Positions 24,061 to 36,950 of a stretch of 64,000 bases of DNA are shown piece by piece (the stretch's first letter is position 1; the number at the start of each line of letters is the position of its first letter). Position numbers and translations under genes: made by a program. Source of the DNA: Astragalus membranaceus. Lineage: Eukaryota; Streptophyta; Magnoliopsida; Fabales; Fabaceae. The stretch covers positions 226,350,659-226,414,658 of the forward strand of contig CM076846.1 of NCBI GenBank assembly GCA_039519185.1, given 5' to 3'. The notes beneath the pieces are model-generated. The model did not search any database. It had not been told where the DNA came from and saw only the letters and a list, made by a program, of their open reading frames with translations.

Positions 24061-24970
24061 ATTTTTGTGAAAATCAAAGGGGTATTTTGGGGTTAATTCA
24101 AAAACTTTAAGGTATTGTAAATTTTATATCATTAACCAATAAAAAAACATTGTATATGTGATTTTTAAGGTAATTAAAATAGTCAAACTTATTTTATGAC
24201 GTGTCATTTTGTGATAAATTTATATATTAAAAAATCTTATATAGCGATAGCGTATATAAATTAAATCCTTACTTATTTGTGTTTTTTTGTTACAATTGTG
24301 TTTTCTATCTTTTAGGTAGATTTACATTAAATTTAGGGCCCTTACATATTAAAAAATAAGGATTTTGATGTTAAATAATTTAGAGATTAGTTTTTAGAGT
24401 TTTTTTTTAAAAAGTTGAAGTTGTTTTGTGTTTGTGTAGAATAATGAAAATCACTTTTATGAAAAAAAATTATTCATTAGAAAAATACAGATTCTCATTT
24501 GAAGCAGCTTTTAGATTATCTTCAAATTCTCATTTTTTTAAAAACTGTAATAAATGAATAGAAAACTTTTAAAAGTGATTATTTTTATAAAAAGTGATTA
24601 TTTTTTAAATAATCTATAACAAACAAGCTCTTATATTACATATCATATCCAACATAACTTAATGAATATAGTATAAGTCTTTTTTTTTAAAAAGCGATGT
24701 ATTTCGTACCGATGCGCTATGTTTTTAAAAAATGATTATTCTTCGAAATAAGATGTAACAAAGAGGGTTTTAATGAATCAGTACTGATATTCAGTAGAAA
24801 CATTTTCGAAGAAATGTTAATTAGAAAAGTACCTTTAATAACACCTCATAGTGCGGGTAGGGGTGTAAAAGAGATTTTTTAGTGAAAGAGATTTTTTTAA
24901 GAGCTGAAGAACTAAAGAGCTGAAGCAAATTGGGGTGGAGAAGGAAAGAGCCGAAGCGAATTGGGATTTT
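24061..24970. other. AT-rich spacer
   Basis: No gene, RNA or bounded element recognised. Several T-runs and a short repeated AGTGAAAGAGATTTTTTTA block (about 24881 and 25015) link it to the CACTA end that follows. Confidence 0.4.
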
Positions 24971-24979
24971 AGGAATTAT

Positions 24980-25386
24980 ACCTTGAGGAAGCCTAAAATT
25001 AGTCCAGTTTTTTTAGTGAAAGAGATTTTTTTAAAATTACTCAAAGCCTTTTCGTCCACAGTTTTTTTGGTGAAAGGATTAATTTATAGTTTAGTTTTAG
25101 TCCACGGTTTTTTAATAGTGGTCTATAGGCAAAGGCTACGGTTTTAGGGATTGCCTAATAAATTTTTAAAAACAACGGTTAGACAAGTACGATCTAGATA
25201 TCGACACTCTTTTACTCGTTGCCTATACATTTTAAAACTGTGGCGTAACGACAAGTTAATGAAACAGTGGCTTGATATCTATATCATTAGCAACACTTGT
25301 AAGTCTGTGGCCTATTTCATGTTCAGGCGACGGTTTTTTACCTGTTGCAATGACTGACGTGACCTAAAGTCAAAAATGTTGTAGTG
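24980..25386. mobile_element. One end of a CACTA (En/Spm-like) transposon
   Basis: The right edge reads ACATTTTT...TTGTAGTG when followed outward, that is CACTACAACATTTTTGAC on the minus strand, the terminal CACTA signature. Repeated subterminal words (CCACGGTTTT, GGCTACGGTTTT, CAACGG, GCGACGGTTTTT) fit the subterminal repeats of this group. A matching left end was not found, so only a remnant is claimed. It abuts the copia fragment. Confidence 0.55.
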
Positions 25387-25387
25387 A

Positions 25388-25960
25388 TAATTTCAGTCCC
25401 CCATAGCCGAGGTGCCCCGTACCTCTTGTGCCAAAGTTCTGTCATATCTCAGATATCTGTAGTGCTAGCTTGAAGACAGACGGATACTAAACATTCTGTT
25501 ATTTATTGGCCATAGCGGATGTCATGATAAGCCCTTTTCTTTATGATACAACTTACACTTGTTGTCTTCGAATATAGCTTTCAATCCCTTTTGTTGCAGC
25601 TGACCAATGCTCAACAAAGGTATCCTTCAACTTAGGGATAAAGTATACCTCACTGATCACCTCAATTCTTCCTTCAATTCTCAGTCTAACACTGCCATTT
25701 CCTTTCACCTCAGGTCTTCTATTGTCTCCAAGCTTGACAGATTCTTTGAATGTTTCATCCAATTCAAAGAATCGGCCCTTTGTTCCACACATGTGATTGC
25801 TGAAATCCGAATTAAGAAACCAAACATTTCCCTTCTCTGAGTTATGTGAATTTGTTTGAGCCATGAGAAGCACTTCCTCATCTTCATCAAATCCAACATA
25901 GTTTGCTACATTTCCATCAAGACTAGGGCACTCATATTGGAAATGTCCTAGCTTGCTGCA
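25388..25960 (-). pseudogene. Second Ty1/copia fragment: zinc knuckle, protease and pre-integrase region
   Basis: On the minus strand, from high to low coordinates: a CSKLGHFQYEC knuckle, the protease-region motif WFLNSDFSNHMCG (normally D-S/T-G, here NSD, so catalytically dead), then the GAG-pre-integrase word LWHKRYG near 25430. There are stop codons between these parts. Possible leader and LTR remains of the same element lie at 25970-26350, where GGCATAAAAGCTCC on the minus strand follows a CCCTACA end. The fragment is cut at 25386 by the CACTA end. Confidence 0.75.
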
Positions 25961-25969
25961 CGAAATTCC

Positions 25970-27300
<1,331 letters not shown>

Positions 27301-27317
27301 CTCTCTGTATAGTATAG

Positions 27318-27404
27318 TGTATATATATATATAAGGAAGCACATAACACAAGCCTACCCATGAAGTTGTAACACAATATTAGAGATTCAATTACAGAAGC
27401 AACA
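27318..27404 (+). promoter_or_regulatory. TATA element and leader of the DUF761 gene
   Basis: GTATATATATATATAAGG (about 27319-27336) can serve as a TATA box, leaving about 70 bp to the ATG. The leader CTACCCATGAAG holds one short upstream ATG at 27360 whose frame closes with TGA within three codons... it is followed immediately by the main leader. Confidence 0.4.
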
Positions 27405-27689
27405 ATGAGAAGAAGTTACGTGGAACAACCTTCACGCCACAACCAGCGAGGAGCTTCCTTTTTATCAAAAGAGAAGAAGAGAAACCCTCCAAGTACAAGT
27501 AATAATTCAGATCATGTGGCAAAGAAGGCTGAGGGTGGGTCTGAGACAATTAAGAAGCTAGAGAGGAAGCCCAGTGAAGATATCAACGCAAGTGCTGATG
27601 CATTCATCAAGAACTTCAGAAAGCAGCTCATCATTCAAAGGCTCCAATCCATTGAAAATTATGAGCAAATGCTTGCAAGGGGCCTCTAG
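27405..27689 (+). CDS. DUF761 domain protein, small
   Basis: A single-exon gene of 94 residues. The C-terminal 36 residues (DINASADAFIKNFRKQ then ENYEQMLARGL) match the plant DUF761 domain, in which a short acidic/aromatic helix ends the protein. The N-terminal half is basic and Ser/Asn-rich, with no signal peptide or membrane span. Full-length family members are often longer, with only this tail conserved; short stand-alone forms also exist. The ATG is supported by the TATA element upstream and the absence of an earlier in-frame ATG. Biochemical function is unknown. The stop is followed 11 bp later by a TA microsatellite, which would lie in the 3' UTR. Confidence 0.82.
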   Translation: MRRSYVEQPSRHNQRGASFLSKEKKRNPPSTSNNSDHVAKKAEGGSETIKKLERKPSEDINASADAFIKNFRKQLIIQRLQSIENYEQMLARGL

Positions 27690-27696
27690 CTAACAG

Positions 27697-27699
<3 letters not shown>

Positions 27700-27746
<47 letters not shown>
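27700..27746. repeat. AT microsatellite in the DUF761 3' UTR
   Basis: About 46 bp of AT units begin 11 bp after the stop codon. A second short TATATA tract follows at about 27763 and 27781. Confidence 0.9.
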
Positions 27747-27752
<6 letters not shown>

Positions 27753-28282
27753 GCTTGAACGCCTATATATATGTGTGGGGATATATATATATTATAATTA
27801 ATTATTATAATATGCATCATTTCTATAGCTTCAATTGTTGTTTCTTAACTAATTATTAGTGCAGATTTTTTTTGAAGACAAATGAATAAGATGCATAATA
27901 ATAACATGAAGTCCCTGCATAATATGGTGTCAGTCCAGATGAAATGTCAATATTGGCTAATGTATATTCTTCATTTGTCCTGTTATTGAAATTTATAAAT
28001 GGAATATATGTAGTTCTTTTTTTTTAAGAATGGAATATATATGTAGTTTATATACTTGCTTTTTGTGTGTTCTGTGTGATTTGGGAAATATATAGACTTA
28101 AGAGATAAATATTTTTTTTGAGCTAGCCAAATATGTTTTTTTTGTTCTAATAAAATTGGTGAATTCTGATTTAGTCATGATAATTTTCCCCTTTCATCCT
28201 TTTATATATGAAATACAGTTTTGATTCTCATCAATATTAATGGACCTGTATTAATCTTTGAAGCACCGACACAGACAAGGCT
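27747..28282. other. AT-rich 3' flank
   Basis: No gene recognised. Several AATAAA-like words (about 27884) could end the DUF761 transcript. Confidence 0.35.
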
Positions 28283-28576
28283 CTTAGAATGTGGATTGGG
28301 CCTAACTCAACTCCACAAAACCGGTTTGTAAGGTGAGGGATGCTTCACACTTATAAACTCTTTTTCAGGCCATATCACATCCGATGTGGGACTCTTATCT
28401 GGAGCGTGATCCGACAACGGGTGGCCCAACAGATCTTGGATAGGCTTTGATAGCATCTTAGAATGTGGATTGAGCCTAACTCAACCCCACAAAACCGGCT
28501 TGTAAGGTGAGGGATGCTTCCCACTTATAAACTCTTTTTCAGGCCATATCACATCCGATCCGATGTGGGACTCTTA
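28283..28576. repeat. Two direct copies of a dispersed legume-type repeat
   Basis: Copies at 28283-28397 and 28457-28576 share CTTAGAATGTGGATTG, CCTAACTCAAC, ACAAAACCGG, TGTAAGGTGAGGGATGCTTC, TTATAAACTCTTTTTCAGG and GATGTGGGACTCTTA. A 59-bp piece lies between them. Copy 2 contains a local duplication (CCGATCCGATG). TTATAAAC followed by CCGATGTGGGAC is reminiscent of short LTR/TRIM repeats common in legumes; the class is inference. Confidence 0.7.
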
Positions 28577-28781
28577 ACACAAAGGAAGCTAGAGCTAATC
28601 AATGATACGATGTGAAACATTAGAAAGCAGGAGTTTGAAATCACAACCCTCCATTTCTCCTTCCTATCCTCTTGCTTGAATACCTTGCTAGTGACTTTCT
28701 TAAAGACATTCCTAATTATTTACTCTTCTATGGAAGATGTGTGACGGTGAGCTCTTATACCAGAAAAATCGTACTTAGAGA

Positions 28782-29407
28782 TAGGGGTGTTCAAAACCGA
28801 ACCAACTCAATAGAGAACCGCAAACCGAACCAACCCAAACCAAAAACCGCAAAATACCGCAAGCCGCAAAATCTATTCGGTTTTTTTTTCAACCAACCGC
28901 GCGGTTTTTGTTCTTCCAACCCGAACCAAACCAAACCGCAAGTAACACTAAGGCTTATTGACTCACAACCTTCTTTATTAACTTATTAGCCCAAATCCAA
29001 CTAAAACCAAACTCTCACTTACTTACTAGCCCAAATCCAATTAATTCCTTGACTCACTTACAAACAATCCATATTGTTATGATATATTTAAAAATTAAAA
29101 AAAAAACATTTAATCAAATTATTTTAAACATGGTTGTACCTATCTTAAAAGAATTAAAAGAGAGTAATTCATATACTACATATATTTGAGCAGATTTTTT
29201 CTTAAATATTTATGTTAGCCGCTTTTTATTTTAGTTAATTTTAACTCCGTTTTAAATTATGTTTTGTCTCGGAAAAAACCGAACCAATCCAAACCGCATT
29301 GCTTTGGTTTGACTTTTTTTAGGAAGCCAACTGAACCAAACCAAACCGCATGTAGTTTTACTTTGCGGTTCAGTTCACTTCTTGTCTCAAAACCGCGAAC
29401 ACCCCTA
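28782..29407. mobile_element. hAT-type non-autonomous transposon
   Basis: The ends TAGGGGTGTTC and GAACACCCCTA are inverted copies. They are flanked by the identical 8-bp duplication CTTAGAGA (28774-28781 and 29408-29415). Subterminal parts carry many AACCGAACC/GGTTTGG words on both arms. There is no transposase, so it moved with help from another hAT element. The boundaries are certain to the base. Confidence 0.88.
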
Positions 29408-29415
29408 CTTAGAGA

Positions 29416-30004
29416 TAGACAATCTCGGTAGCTGAATTTGACTCTTTCAGTCTCTTGACAAATTAGAGACGAAACTACATTAGTAACGAAATTTGGCATC
29501 GCAAAATAATTAGAGACAAATTTATATTCATGTCTAATTAAAGACAGAATATTGCTCATATCCGTGTCTAGTTTAATATTGTCTTCTCTCCTTAACAACT
29601 AATCCAATAAGCCAATCTTTATTAGAGTTATTCTCAACAAATAATCTTAATAAATCACTATAACCAACATTTTTCCAACAGCCATTTCCCACTAATCAAC
29701 ATTAATCCTTTTTGTCAAAAAAAACATTAATCCTTATAAATAACCTTAGCCAAATCCTCTTTCCTACTAGAAAATATGGATACAAGAAAGAAGGGTGTTT
29801 TAATAAAATAGGGGTGTAGGAACTAATACCATTGCTTAGCTAGCCCAATCCACCTTGCTTGTACTAACCTCAGAGAAGGCAACATTACTAATTCCTTAAT
29901 TTAATTGAATCGATACAATTTGAACAAAAAAAAATTGAAGACTCAAAATAATTAAAATCTCTTGACAAGTGCCTTAAATACATGATCATATGTTGTTCTT
30001 TTTT
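29416..30004. other. AT-rich spacer
   Basis: No gene recognised. A small repeat ATTAATCCTT occurs twice near 29700-29735. Confidence 0.35.
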
Positions 30005-30667
30005 TATAAGAAAAATTGTATTAAGAAGGAATATTAGGGGTATTCCAACACTTTACAATCAGAACCACATCAAATCAACCATAAATAAAAGATGGGGTTA
30101 GACCACCAGTGTGATATAGAAAAATGTAAATTTTCTTCTTGGATTACTAACAAACCAACTTCATGAAATACATTTAATTTTATTGACTAAATCCTGAATA
30201 GGGCCAAACACTACTTCTTTAGAGAGGACATTATTCTGCTCCAACCATAAGCACCAAACTCCTGCTGGCCAAATTAAGTTGTTCACCCTTTGAAACCTTT
30301 TGCCGCTGAGAATGTCTGCAAAAAAAAATTAAAATGCTCCAATCCTTCTAAATCTGGGTTCAAATCAACCTCCAACCAAGAGCATATTTCCTTCCACACC
30401 AGATCAGCAACATTGCAAGAAAAGAACAAATGAGATATAGATTCAAAATGATTAAAGAAAAGAGGGCAGACTAAATCATCATCTCCTTCCAAACAACCCC
30501 TAGCTGCAAGAACATCTCTGGTCGGAAATCTACTTAGAAGAAGACGCCAACCAAAAATGCAGACCTTGGAAGGGGCTGCATGCACAAAAATTAGATATAC
30601 AACACATAAATCTTCCCTCGTAGGATCACCCTGGTGCAAGCTGGGTAGAAGTTTATAACAATCATTA

Positions 30668-33071
30668 TGTAACATCCCTGAATTTCGGTTAATTTCGTTT
30701 TATGAAATTAACTAGCGAATTATTATTCGATAAAATAATAAATCGAGTCATGGACATGTTATGAAGTCAACCGTTGAGTTTCGAGACGATTGACCTTAGG
30801 CCGGATTTGTCTTTTCAACCTCATCCTAGTTACATCATGGAACGTGGCGAGAAGACGCTTCGGACGAGGACAATTCCCATTGTCAAAGTGGTTTGGGACG
30901 GATTTCCGATCGAGGAAGCTACATGGGAATTGGAGGACGACATGTGAGCTAGATATCCGTATCTATTTTCATTAGGTATGTTTTGTTCAATTTTGAGGAC
31001 AAAATTTTAAAAGTTGGGGTGATTGTAACATCCCTGAATTTCGGTTAATTTCGTTTTATGAAATTAACTAGCGAATTATTATTCGATAAAATAATAAATC
31101 GAGTCATGGACATGTTAAGAGGGTGAAAACAACATTTAGTTGCTAATTGTATGAATTATGTGTGATTGATTGTGCCTGAGTGGTTATAAAATGAGTTTAA
31201 GGGAGAATTAGTAAGCCAAGGGCATTTTTTGTATTTTCCTATCCTTAAGTAACCCTCAGCTGAAACCACACAGCCAGCACCCTCATTTCATCAAAAATCA
31301 GAAAACTGAGAGTAGTGAGAGAAGAGAGAGAGGGCGAGAGGTGAGGAAGAAGAGGAAGCTCAAAGCTCCACCAATGTCCCATGCATGTAAGTAAAAATAG
31401 CACCATTCTCTTTCTTTTTTCATCCTCTTTCTATTGACACCAATTTCAGCAGCTCATTCCTCATCCTTCTCATTCTACCATTTTCGAGCTTGAAGCTCCA
31501 CCATGGTCAAACCTTGAAGTTTTATCTTGCATGTTGTCAATGGAAGCTTGTAGGTGGCACATAAGGTGCAAGGTTCAGTTCTAGAGTTCAATAGCAAGCT
31601 ACATTGTGGTTGATTCGAGCTGGACAGTAGGAGGGAGCTGAAGTGGTTTGGGTTTAGTTTAGGAAGCGAGTGGACGCGTTAGAATCGTGTTCGTGAGGTC
31701 TCTAATCGGTTGAACTGCGAGAAGTCTCGGTGCTTCGTGATTTTCATCACGATCGGTTTTGAAATGCTGGTCATGAGGTGTACTTTTGTTTCAAAAAGTT
31801 TTTAAGAGTCAAAAACTGTATTTTCGAAAATGTGTATTTTGGGTCTCGGAACAAATGTCACTCGAGTTTGCGAATTGATATTGATATTGCATTGTCTGAT
31901 ATTGTGTGTTGAATGACTGTGTTTATGTTGGATTTTGATCGGGTTACGGATTGGACTCGAACGGAATTGCGAAAACGAGAAAAGCGGAATGAATTGGTGT
32001 GCTGATAGAAGCGCACGGGTCGTGCGCCAGTTTCAGTAATGGTTTTAGAAAGGATATTCAGTACGCACGGGTCGTGGCCTAGGGCACACGGACCGTGCAC
32101 GAGCTTCTGTTACCGCACACCGAATTCTCGTTTCGTCGCTCCTTTCGATTCCAAACCTTTTCGAATCTTCTTCCCAACCATCCCCATGAAATTGGACCAA
32201 TGATACTCTGTTTTTGAACATGATTGCAAGGTTTAAAGTGAATTGTTTTTGGAAGTCATAACTGTTTCAAAAACCGTAAAGTAGTACTCGTGAGCGAACA
32301 TGTGTTATGTTTAATGTCATGGAACTAAATGTTCAAGCAACTGTTTAAGGTCATGGAACTAAATGTTCAAGCAAGGTTAAGATATATAAATTATATCAAG
32401 TGCGGGTGACGACCCAGTTAATTAGTATACTAGGGGAGGGGAAGTCATGAGCCCTAGAACCTAGACCTCATGAGTGTTTGAAGCTAGTATAAGCTAGTGG
32501 AGAGGTTCGATGGTAACGGCGTGGTCATTACCGGAGATGTACTATGTTATGTCATGTCATGTAAAGATGTATATGCACGTAGGACCTAAATGGACTACGA
32601 TTAAATGAACAAGAACAAATGGACCGAGAGTCATTACGAGGGGTTACGGTAGAACTCACTGAGATAATGTTTATCTCACCCTTTATATGTTGTTGTTTTA
32701 CAGATACTCAGGGAAAGAACAAGGCAATGAAGCATGGTTGATGAGACCTTAAGGAGAGCATGAAGTTTTAAACTTATGTTCCTGTTGTTTTTCCCTAGTG
32801 ATTGTACTTCGATTTGATGACTTGTACTAGCTACTAGTTAATGATCGTTTCCGCTATTTTCTTGTTGTTGGATATTGAACAATAGGAGTTGTTAGCAAGA
32901 AGAACATAGTACTTGATAAAGATTTGGATGTCTTGAGCTATGTATAACTCTTGATTTTGGGTTAAGATAAGAGTAGTTTTGTTCAATATTTGAAACAGGA
33001 AATTCTACTCTAGTGTATGCCATTTCGTGTATATTAGCATTTCTACTTGTTAGAAATATTAGGGTGTTACA
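30668..33071 (+). mobile_element. Collapsed Ty3/gypsy chromovirus (Tekay-like) inserted in the LINE
   Basis: The element begins TGTAACATCCCTGAATTTCGG-like sequence and ends GGGTGTTACA. It is flanked by CATTA (30663-30667) and CATTC (33072-33076), a 5-bp duplication with one change; the LINE reading frame resumes across the site. What remains is the first 94 bp of the 5' LTR (30668-30761), 262 bp of internal DNA (30762-31023), and an apparently full 2,048-bp 3' LTR (31024-33071). The internal piece encodes the end of a chromodomain (IPIVKVVWDGF, EEATWELEDDM then stop) and a purine-rich tract before the LTR. Thus almost all of the 5' LTR, gag and pol are deleted. Confidence 0.85.
31024..33071 (+). 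repeat. 3' LTR of the collapsed chromovirus, 2.05 kb
   Basis: It starts TGTAACATCC and ends TGTTACA. Its first 94 bp (to 31117) repeat the 30668-30761 sequence. AAAGTTGGGGTGAT directly precedes it, a polypurine tract position. Confidence 0.8.
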
Positions 33072-35112
33072 CATTCACACTAAAAGATTTGGGTTTATTT
33101 AATTGCTAAACCCATCAGTCACAAAAATTGAGATTCGGAGAGAAATATTTCAAAATAGTTAACAAAGTGGTGACGTCAATCTGCTCATCTGCTGACAGTT
33201 CACAATTCCATCTAAAATTCCAATTCCAGCTTTTGCCATCAAAAACCAATAAATCTGCAATTTTTGCATCTTGCTGCAAAGATAAATCATATAGACTTCC
33301 AAAAATTGAATTGAAAGGAGCATTTTCAAACCATTGAACTTTCCAAAAAGGAGTAGAAAATCTATCACAAATAACACAAGAAATAGCATCCTTGAAAAAA
33401 TCAAAATTCAGATTTAAACTTTCCCCTAAAGTAATGTCTCTCCACCAAATAGAATCATTTTTTCCAATGGAACTTCCCACTATGACATGTAAGCTTTATA
33501 TCCATAAGTCAAAAGAGCTCTCCAAATAGCATTATGATCGGATAAGAAATTCCACTTTCATTATGCCATATATTAAATAAATGGAGATTTTTGACACCAA
33601 GCCTTCCTTATTTTTTCAGTTTAGAAATAAAGTCCCAAGCCACCCAACAAATCCCCCCCCCCCCAATTAGGCCCTCCTCAAAGGAACTTCCTTTGAATCT
33701 TAATCAACTCATGAATAACAATTTTAGGGGCTTTATAAAATGAGAAAATAATAGAGGGGGGTAAACTATTTAGCACGGAATTAATGAGTGTTACTCTACC
33801 TCCCATTGAAAAATGGCGACCCATCCAAGAAGAGAACCTAGAACGCAAAGAGTCTAAAAACCGGCTTCCACATGCTCCTTCTTCTAGGATTATCACCAAC
33901 TGGACCACCCTAGAACCTCAAAGGGAGAGAAGCCACATTGCAAGATAAAAAAGTTGAAGTTAATTCTAGAAACCCATCCTTGATGTTAACCCCAATTAAC
34001 TTGCTCTTGTGAAAATTCACCTTCAACCCCGAAACCATCTCCTAAAAATAGACTTAATACACACAAATTGTCCCAGGTACCTTTACCCAACAAAATGGTG
34101 TCATTGGCAAATTGCAAAAGCGAGAGCTGTAAAGAGTTAGCCACTTTAAATCCCTCTCATAGACCCAACTGTGATGCATTAATAGAAATATAAGAGGCCA
34201 AACCTTCACCAACAATAAGAAAAAGAAAAAGTGATAAAGGGCCATCTTGTCTCAACCCCTTATGAATATAAAACTACTCAGTAGGGCTACCATTCATCAT
34301 AACTGACAGGGAAGAATGCAAGCTCTCATCCACGAGATCCACTTATTAGCAAACCCCATTCGACTCATCATATACTCCAAATAACTCCAAGACACCGAAC
34401 CATATGCCTTTTCTAAATCCACTTCGAATAACAAGCACATCTTTCAGCCTCTTTGCAAGGTCGATGGTTTTATTAAGAAGAAGAACACCATCATGTATGA
34501 GCCTCCCAGATAAGAAATCTGATTGGTAAGGGAAATGAGTCGAGGTAAAACTCTTTTCAACCCAGTCGCTAAGAATTTGGAAAGGATTTTGTAACCAATC
34601 AGGAAAATGGGTCTATATTCCTTCAATCCCTGAGGGTTCTCCTTCTTTGGTATCAAAGTCAAGAAAGATGTAGTAACTGCTTTGGGTAGTGCCGAAGTCT
34701 TCTGAAATTTCTGAATTAACCCCTCAATATCATACTTCCTTACCTCCCAACACTCTTTGATGAAGTGCCAATTAAAGTCATCCGGTCTTAGACTCTTATT
34801 CCCATCACAACCCCAAACTTCCTCCTTAATCTCCTCTTCTGAAATAGGTGTTATCAAAAAATTGTTATCCTCCCTACTAAGATGATTGAAGTCTAGACCA
34901 CTAAGAATTGGTTGTTTGAAGTTCGATTCCGAAAAGCTATTTTCGAAAAACCGCTTCACTTCTCATTTAACTTGATCGACTTCTTCTAACCAAATTCCCT
35001 CATTTTCAAGCATCAAAATCTGATTGTTTCAGATTCTTGATTTGATACAAGAATGGAAATACTTTGTGTTAGCATCTCCCTCTTTGATCCAACACGATCT
35101 AGACTTTTTCTA

Positions 35113-36060
35113 ATCAAACTCTTTTATGGCTTGTAATTGGCTATAACTCATTTGTTCCCTAGTTATGTCTATATAAAGCACGAAATTCTGAGTGCTTCTC
35201 ATCATATGCTATCATTTGTGAACACTTCTCAAAGTTCATCTCTAAGTTTTATGCAATATCTAGTTTTTCTTTAAGTTCTCGTTCTTTACATTTTCGCTTT
35301 TTATATTCTTGCACTTTACAATTCTACACTTTATATTTCTGTACTTTATCGCTTTCCTTTACAATTCCCGTCATTTACATTCCGTCATTTACAATTCATG
35401 TTCTTTAATTTCAAGCAATTGTCTATTATGATCATGACTAAGTAGACTCCTTTAGTCTTGGGATTGTGGGAGTAATCCAATGATAGATCCCTAAACAATC
35501 CCAAGTCTAAACTCTATTTTATTGAAGTTTATAGTCTAATCTAATCTCATTATCCTTCAAAGTTATATTTCAAATATCAAACGAAGTATCGAAAAGGTGA
35601 AATTTGATATGGAACTATGAGATTATATAAGATGATCAAAAAATTAAAATAGTTTTAAGACTCTTGGGATAAAAAGATTTGTACTTAAGGGGTTTGGCAA
35701 TAATCAACCATGAAAAAGGTTTGGTTATTGGTTCAAGACACACTCTTGTATTCTGAAAGGGAACATGAGTTACCATTGAATACTTTGTCCTTAGAAAATA
35801 AACCCTATATAAAATAGAGGATGGACGAGGGATTGTGAATTCTTTCTATCATTGAGATGAAACCACAATTCTAATATGCTTTTATTTATGAATTTTAATC
35901 AAACAACAATTTATTCTACAATTCAATCACCCCTTTTTAGCTATCACCGCCGAAATTAAGATTGCTAATTACAAAAGTCTCTGTTGGATTGATACTTTTA
36001 CTACGAGATAGAACTGTGCGTTGGCGGCCTTTTACTTATGCGACCCACATTTTGATGATT
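35113..36060. mobile_element. Probable LTR fragment of a gypsy-type element
   Basis: GTCTATATAAAGCACG (about 35168) resembles an LTR TATA box. It is followed by an array of degenerate units built on CTTTACAATTC/CATTTACATT (35290-35410), typical of some long plant LTRs, and ends near 36035 at a TTGGCGGCC motif. No borders with target duplications were found, so this is a tentative call. Confidence 0.35.
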
Positions 36061-36300
36061 GCACCCCATTATCTTATTTGAGAAATACTAAAAAGTACGA
36101 TACGAATTGTAAGAATCACATTGGCAATACTAAAAAGTACGATACGATTTATTAAATAAGTTTGGAGTTAAATAATTTAATTTATTAATTTCGGCGAATC
36201 TATGAGTTGAGATATTCGAAAAGAAAATTTTCAAGAACAATCTTGACAATCGATATTTTTTTTTTGCACCTTTTGTTATCTCCACCACCCAAAAAGTCTA

Positions 36301-36690
36301 AGGCTCTATTTGGTAAAAAGTTGTGGATAGCGGATGAGCTAGAAGATAGCGGATAGTGGATAAGCTAGCAGATATCAAATCATGTGTTTGGTAAAATTAA
36401 CGGTTAAACTAACTGATAAATATAAAATGACATAAAAAATAGGGATTCAAAATTGTTTAGTTTAATTTAAAGAAGGAGGAATTTAAGAAAAATAAGGAGG
36501 GTAAAAATGACAAAAAAAGTGGTATGCTATACGCTATAAGTAGCATTTCAAAAAACATTACTTGAAGTAGCGTTCAAAAAACGCCGAAGGACCCAAAATA
36601 CGCTAAACATTAGTGCTTACCAAACACGTCTATATCATCCGCTAGTCAAGTCTGTTATCCGCTAATGGACGAGACTTGTCAACTAAAGCC
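36301..36690. repeat. MITE-like imperfect palindrome
   Basis: A left part (CTATTTGGTAAAAAG, GTGTTTGGTAAAAT) and right part (TTACCAAACACG) are partly inverse. GATAGCGGAT and ATCCGCTA words occur on opposite strands. Edges are not resolved. Confidence 0.4.
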
Positions 36691-36707
36691 TGAGTATCTT
36701 TTTTATA

Positions 36708-36950
36708 GGCTAAAATAACACTTAATTTTGGTCCTTTATCTTTGCTCTAGGTTTCATTTTGGTCCTATATCTTTTTTTTGGTCCGTTTTGGTCCCTCATC
36801 TTTCATTTAGGTTTCATTTTGGCCATTGCAGTTAGTTTTTGTTAACACACGCCACGCTGACAGTTAACTGCTGACGTGGAGTCTTAAGTGTCACTGTTGA
36901 CTTGAAATTCTTTCAATGACGTGCCATATAAGGGACCAAAATGAAACTTA
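36708..36950. repeat. TTTTGGTCC-type transposon end
   Basis: GGCTAAAATAACACTTAATTTTGG is followed by repeated TTTCATTTTGGTCC/CCGTTTTGGTCCCTC units and GTTAACTGCTGACGTGG. A closely similar block occurs at 52515-52735 and an inverse-oriented one at about 51480-51665. These look like ends of one Mutator-like or related family; complete copies could not be bounded. Confidence 0.5.

Larger units (their letters stand above)
30005..35112 (-). pseudogene. Decayed LINE with reverse transcriptase and zf-RVT, split by a chromovirus insertion
   Basis: On the minus strand, from high to low coordinates: an endonuclease-RT linker, then reverse transcriptase with SFLTLIPKKENPQGLKEYRPI (broken here for quoting: SFLTLIPKKE, NPQGLKEYRP) near 34640-34690, FEVDLEKAYG, QGD near 34240, and an FANDT box in place of the active F/YADD (so the catalytic Asp pair is lost). 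The RT thumb follows (WMGRHFSMGGRVTLINSVL, 33780-33830). After the inserted element, the FGWRLLLSRFPTRD and zinc-cluster region ends at 30283. Many stops and frameshifts are present. The 3' tail lies near 30005. It is non-functional. Confidence 0.85.

Noticed and set aside
30790..30975. 61-codon plus-strand frame as a gene
   Set aside because: The correct reading in another frame is the chromodomain tail of the gypsy element.
31858..32100. 80-codon minus-strand frame
   Set aside because: Lies inside the long LTR of the collapsed chromovirus; no protein signature.
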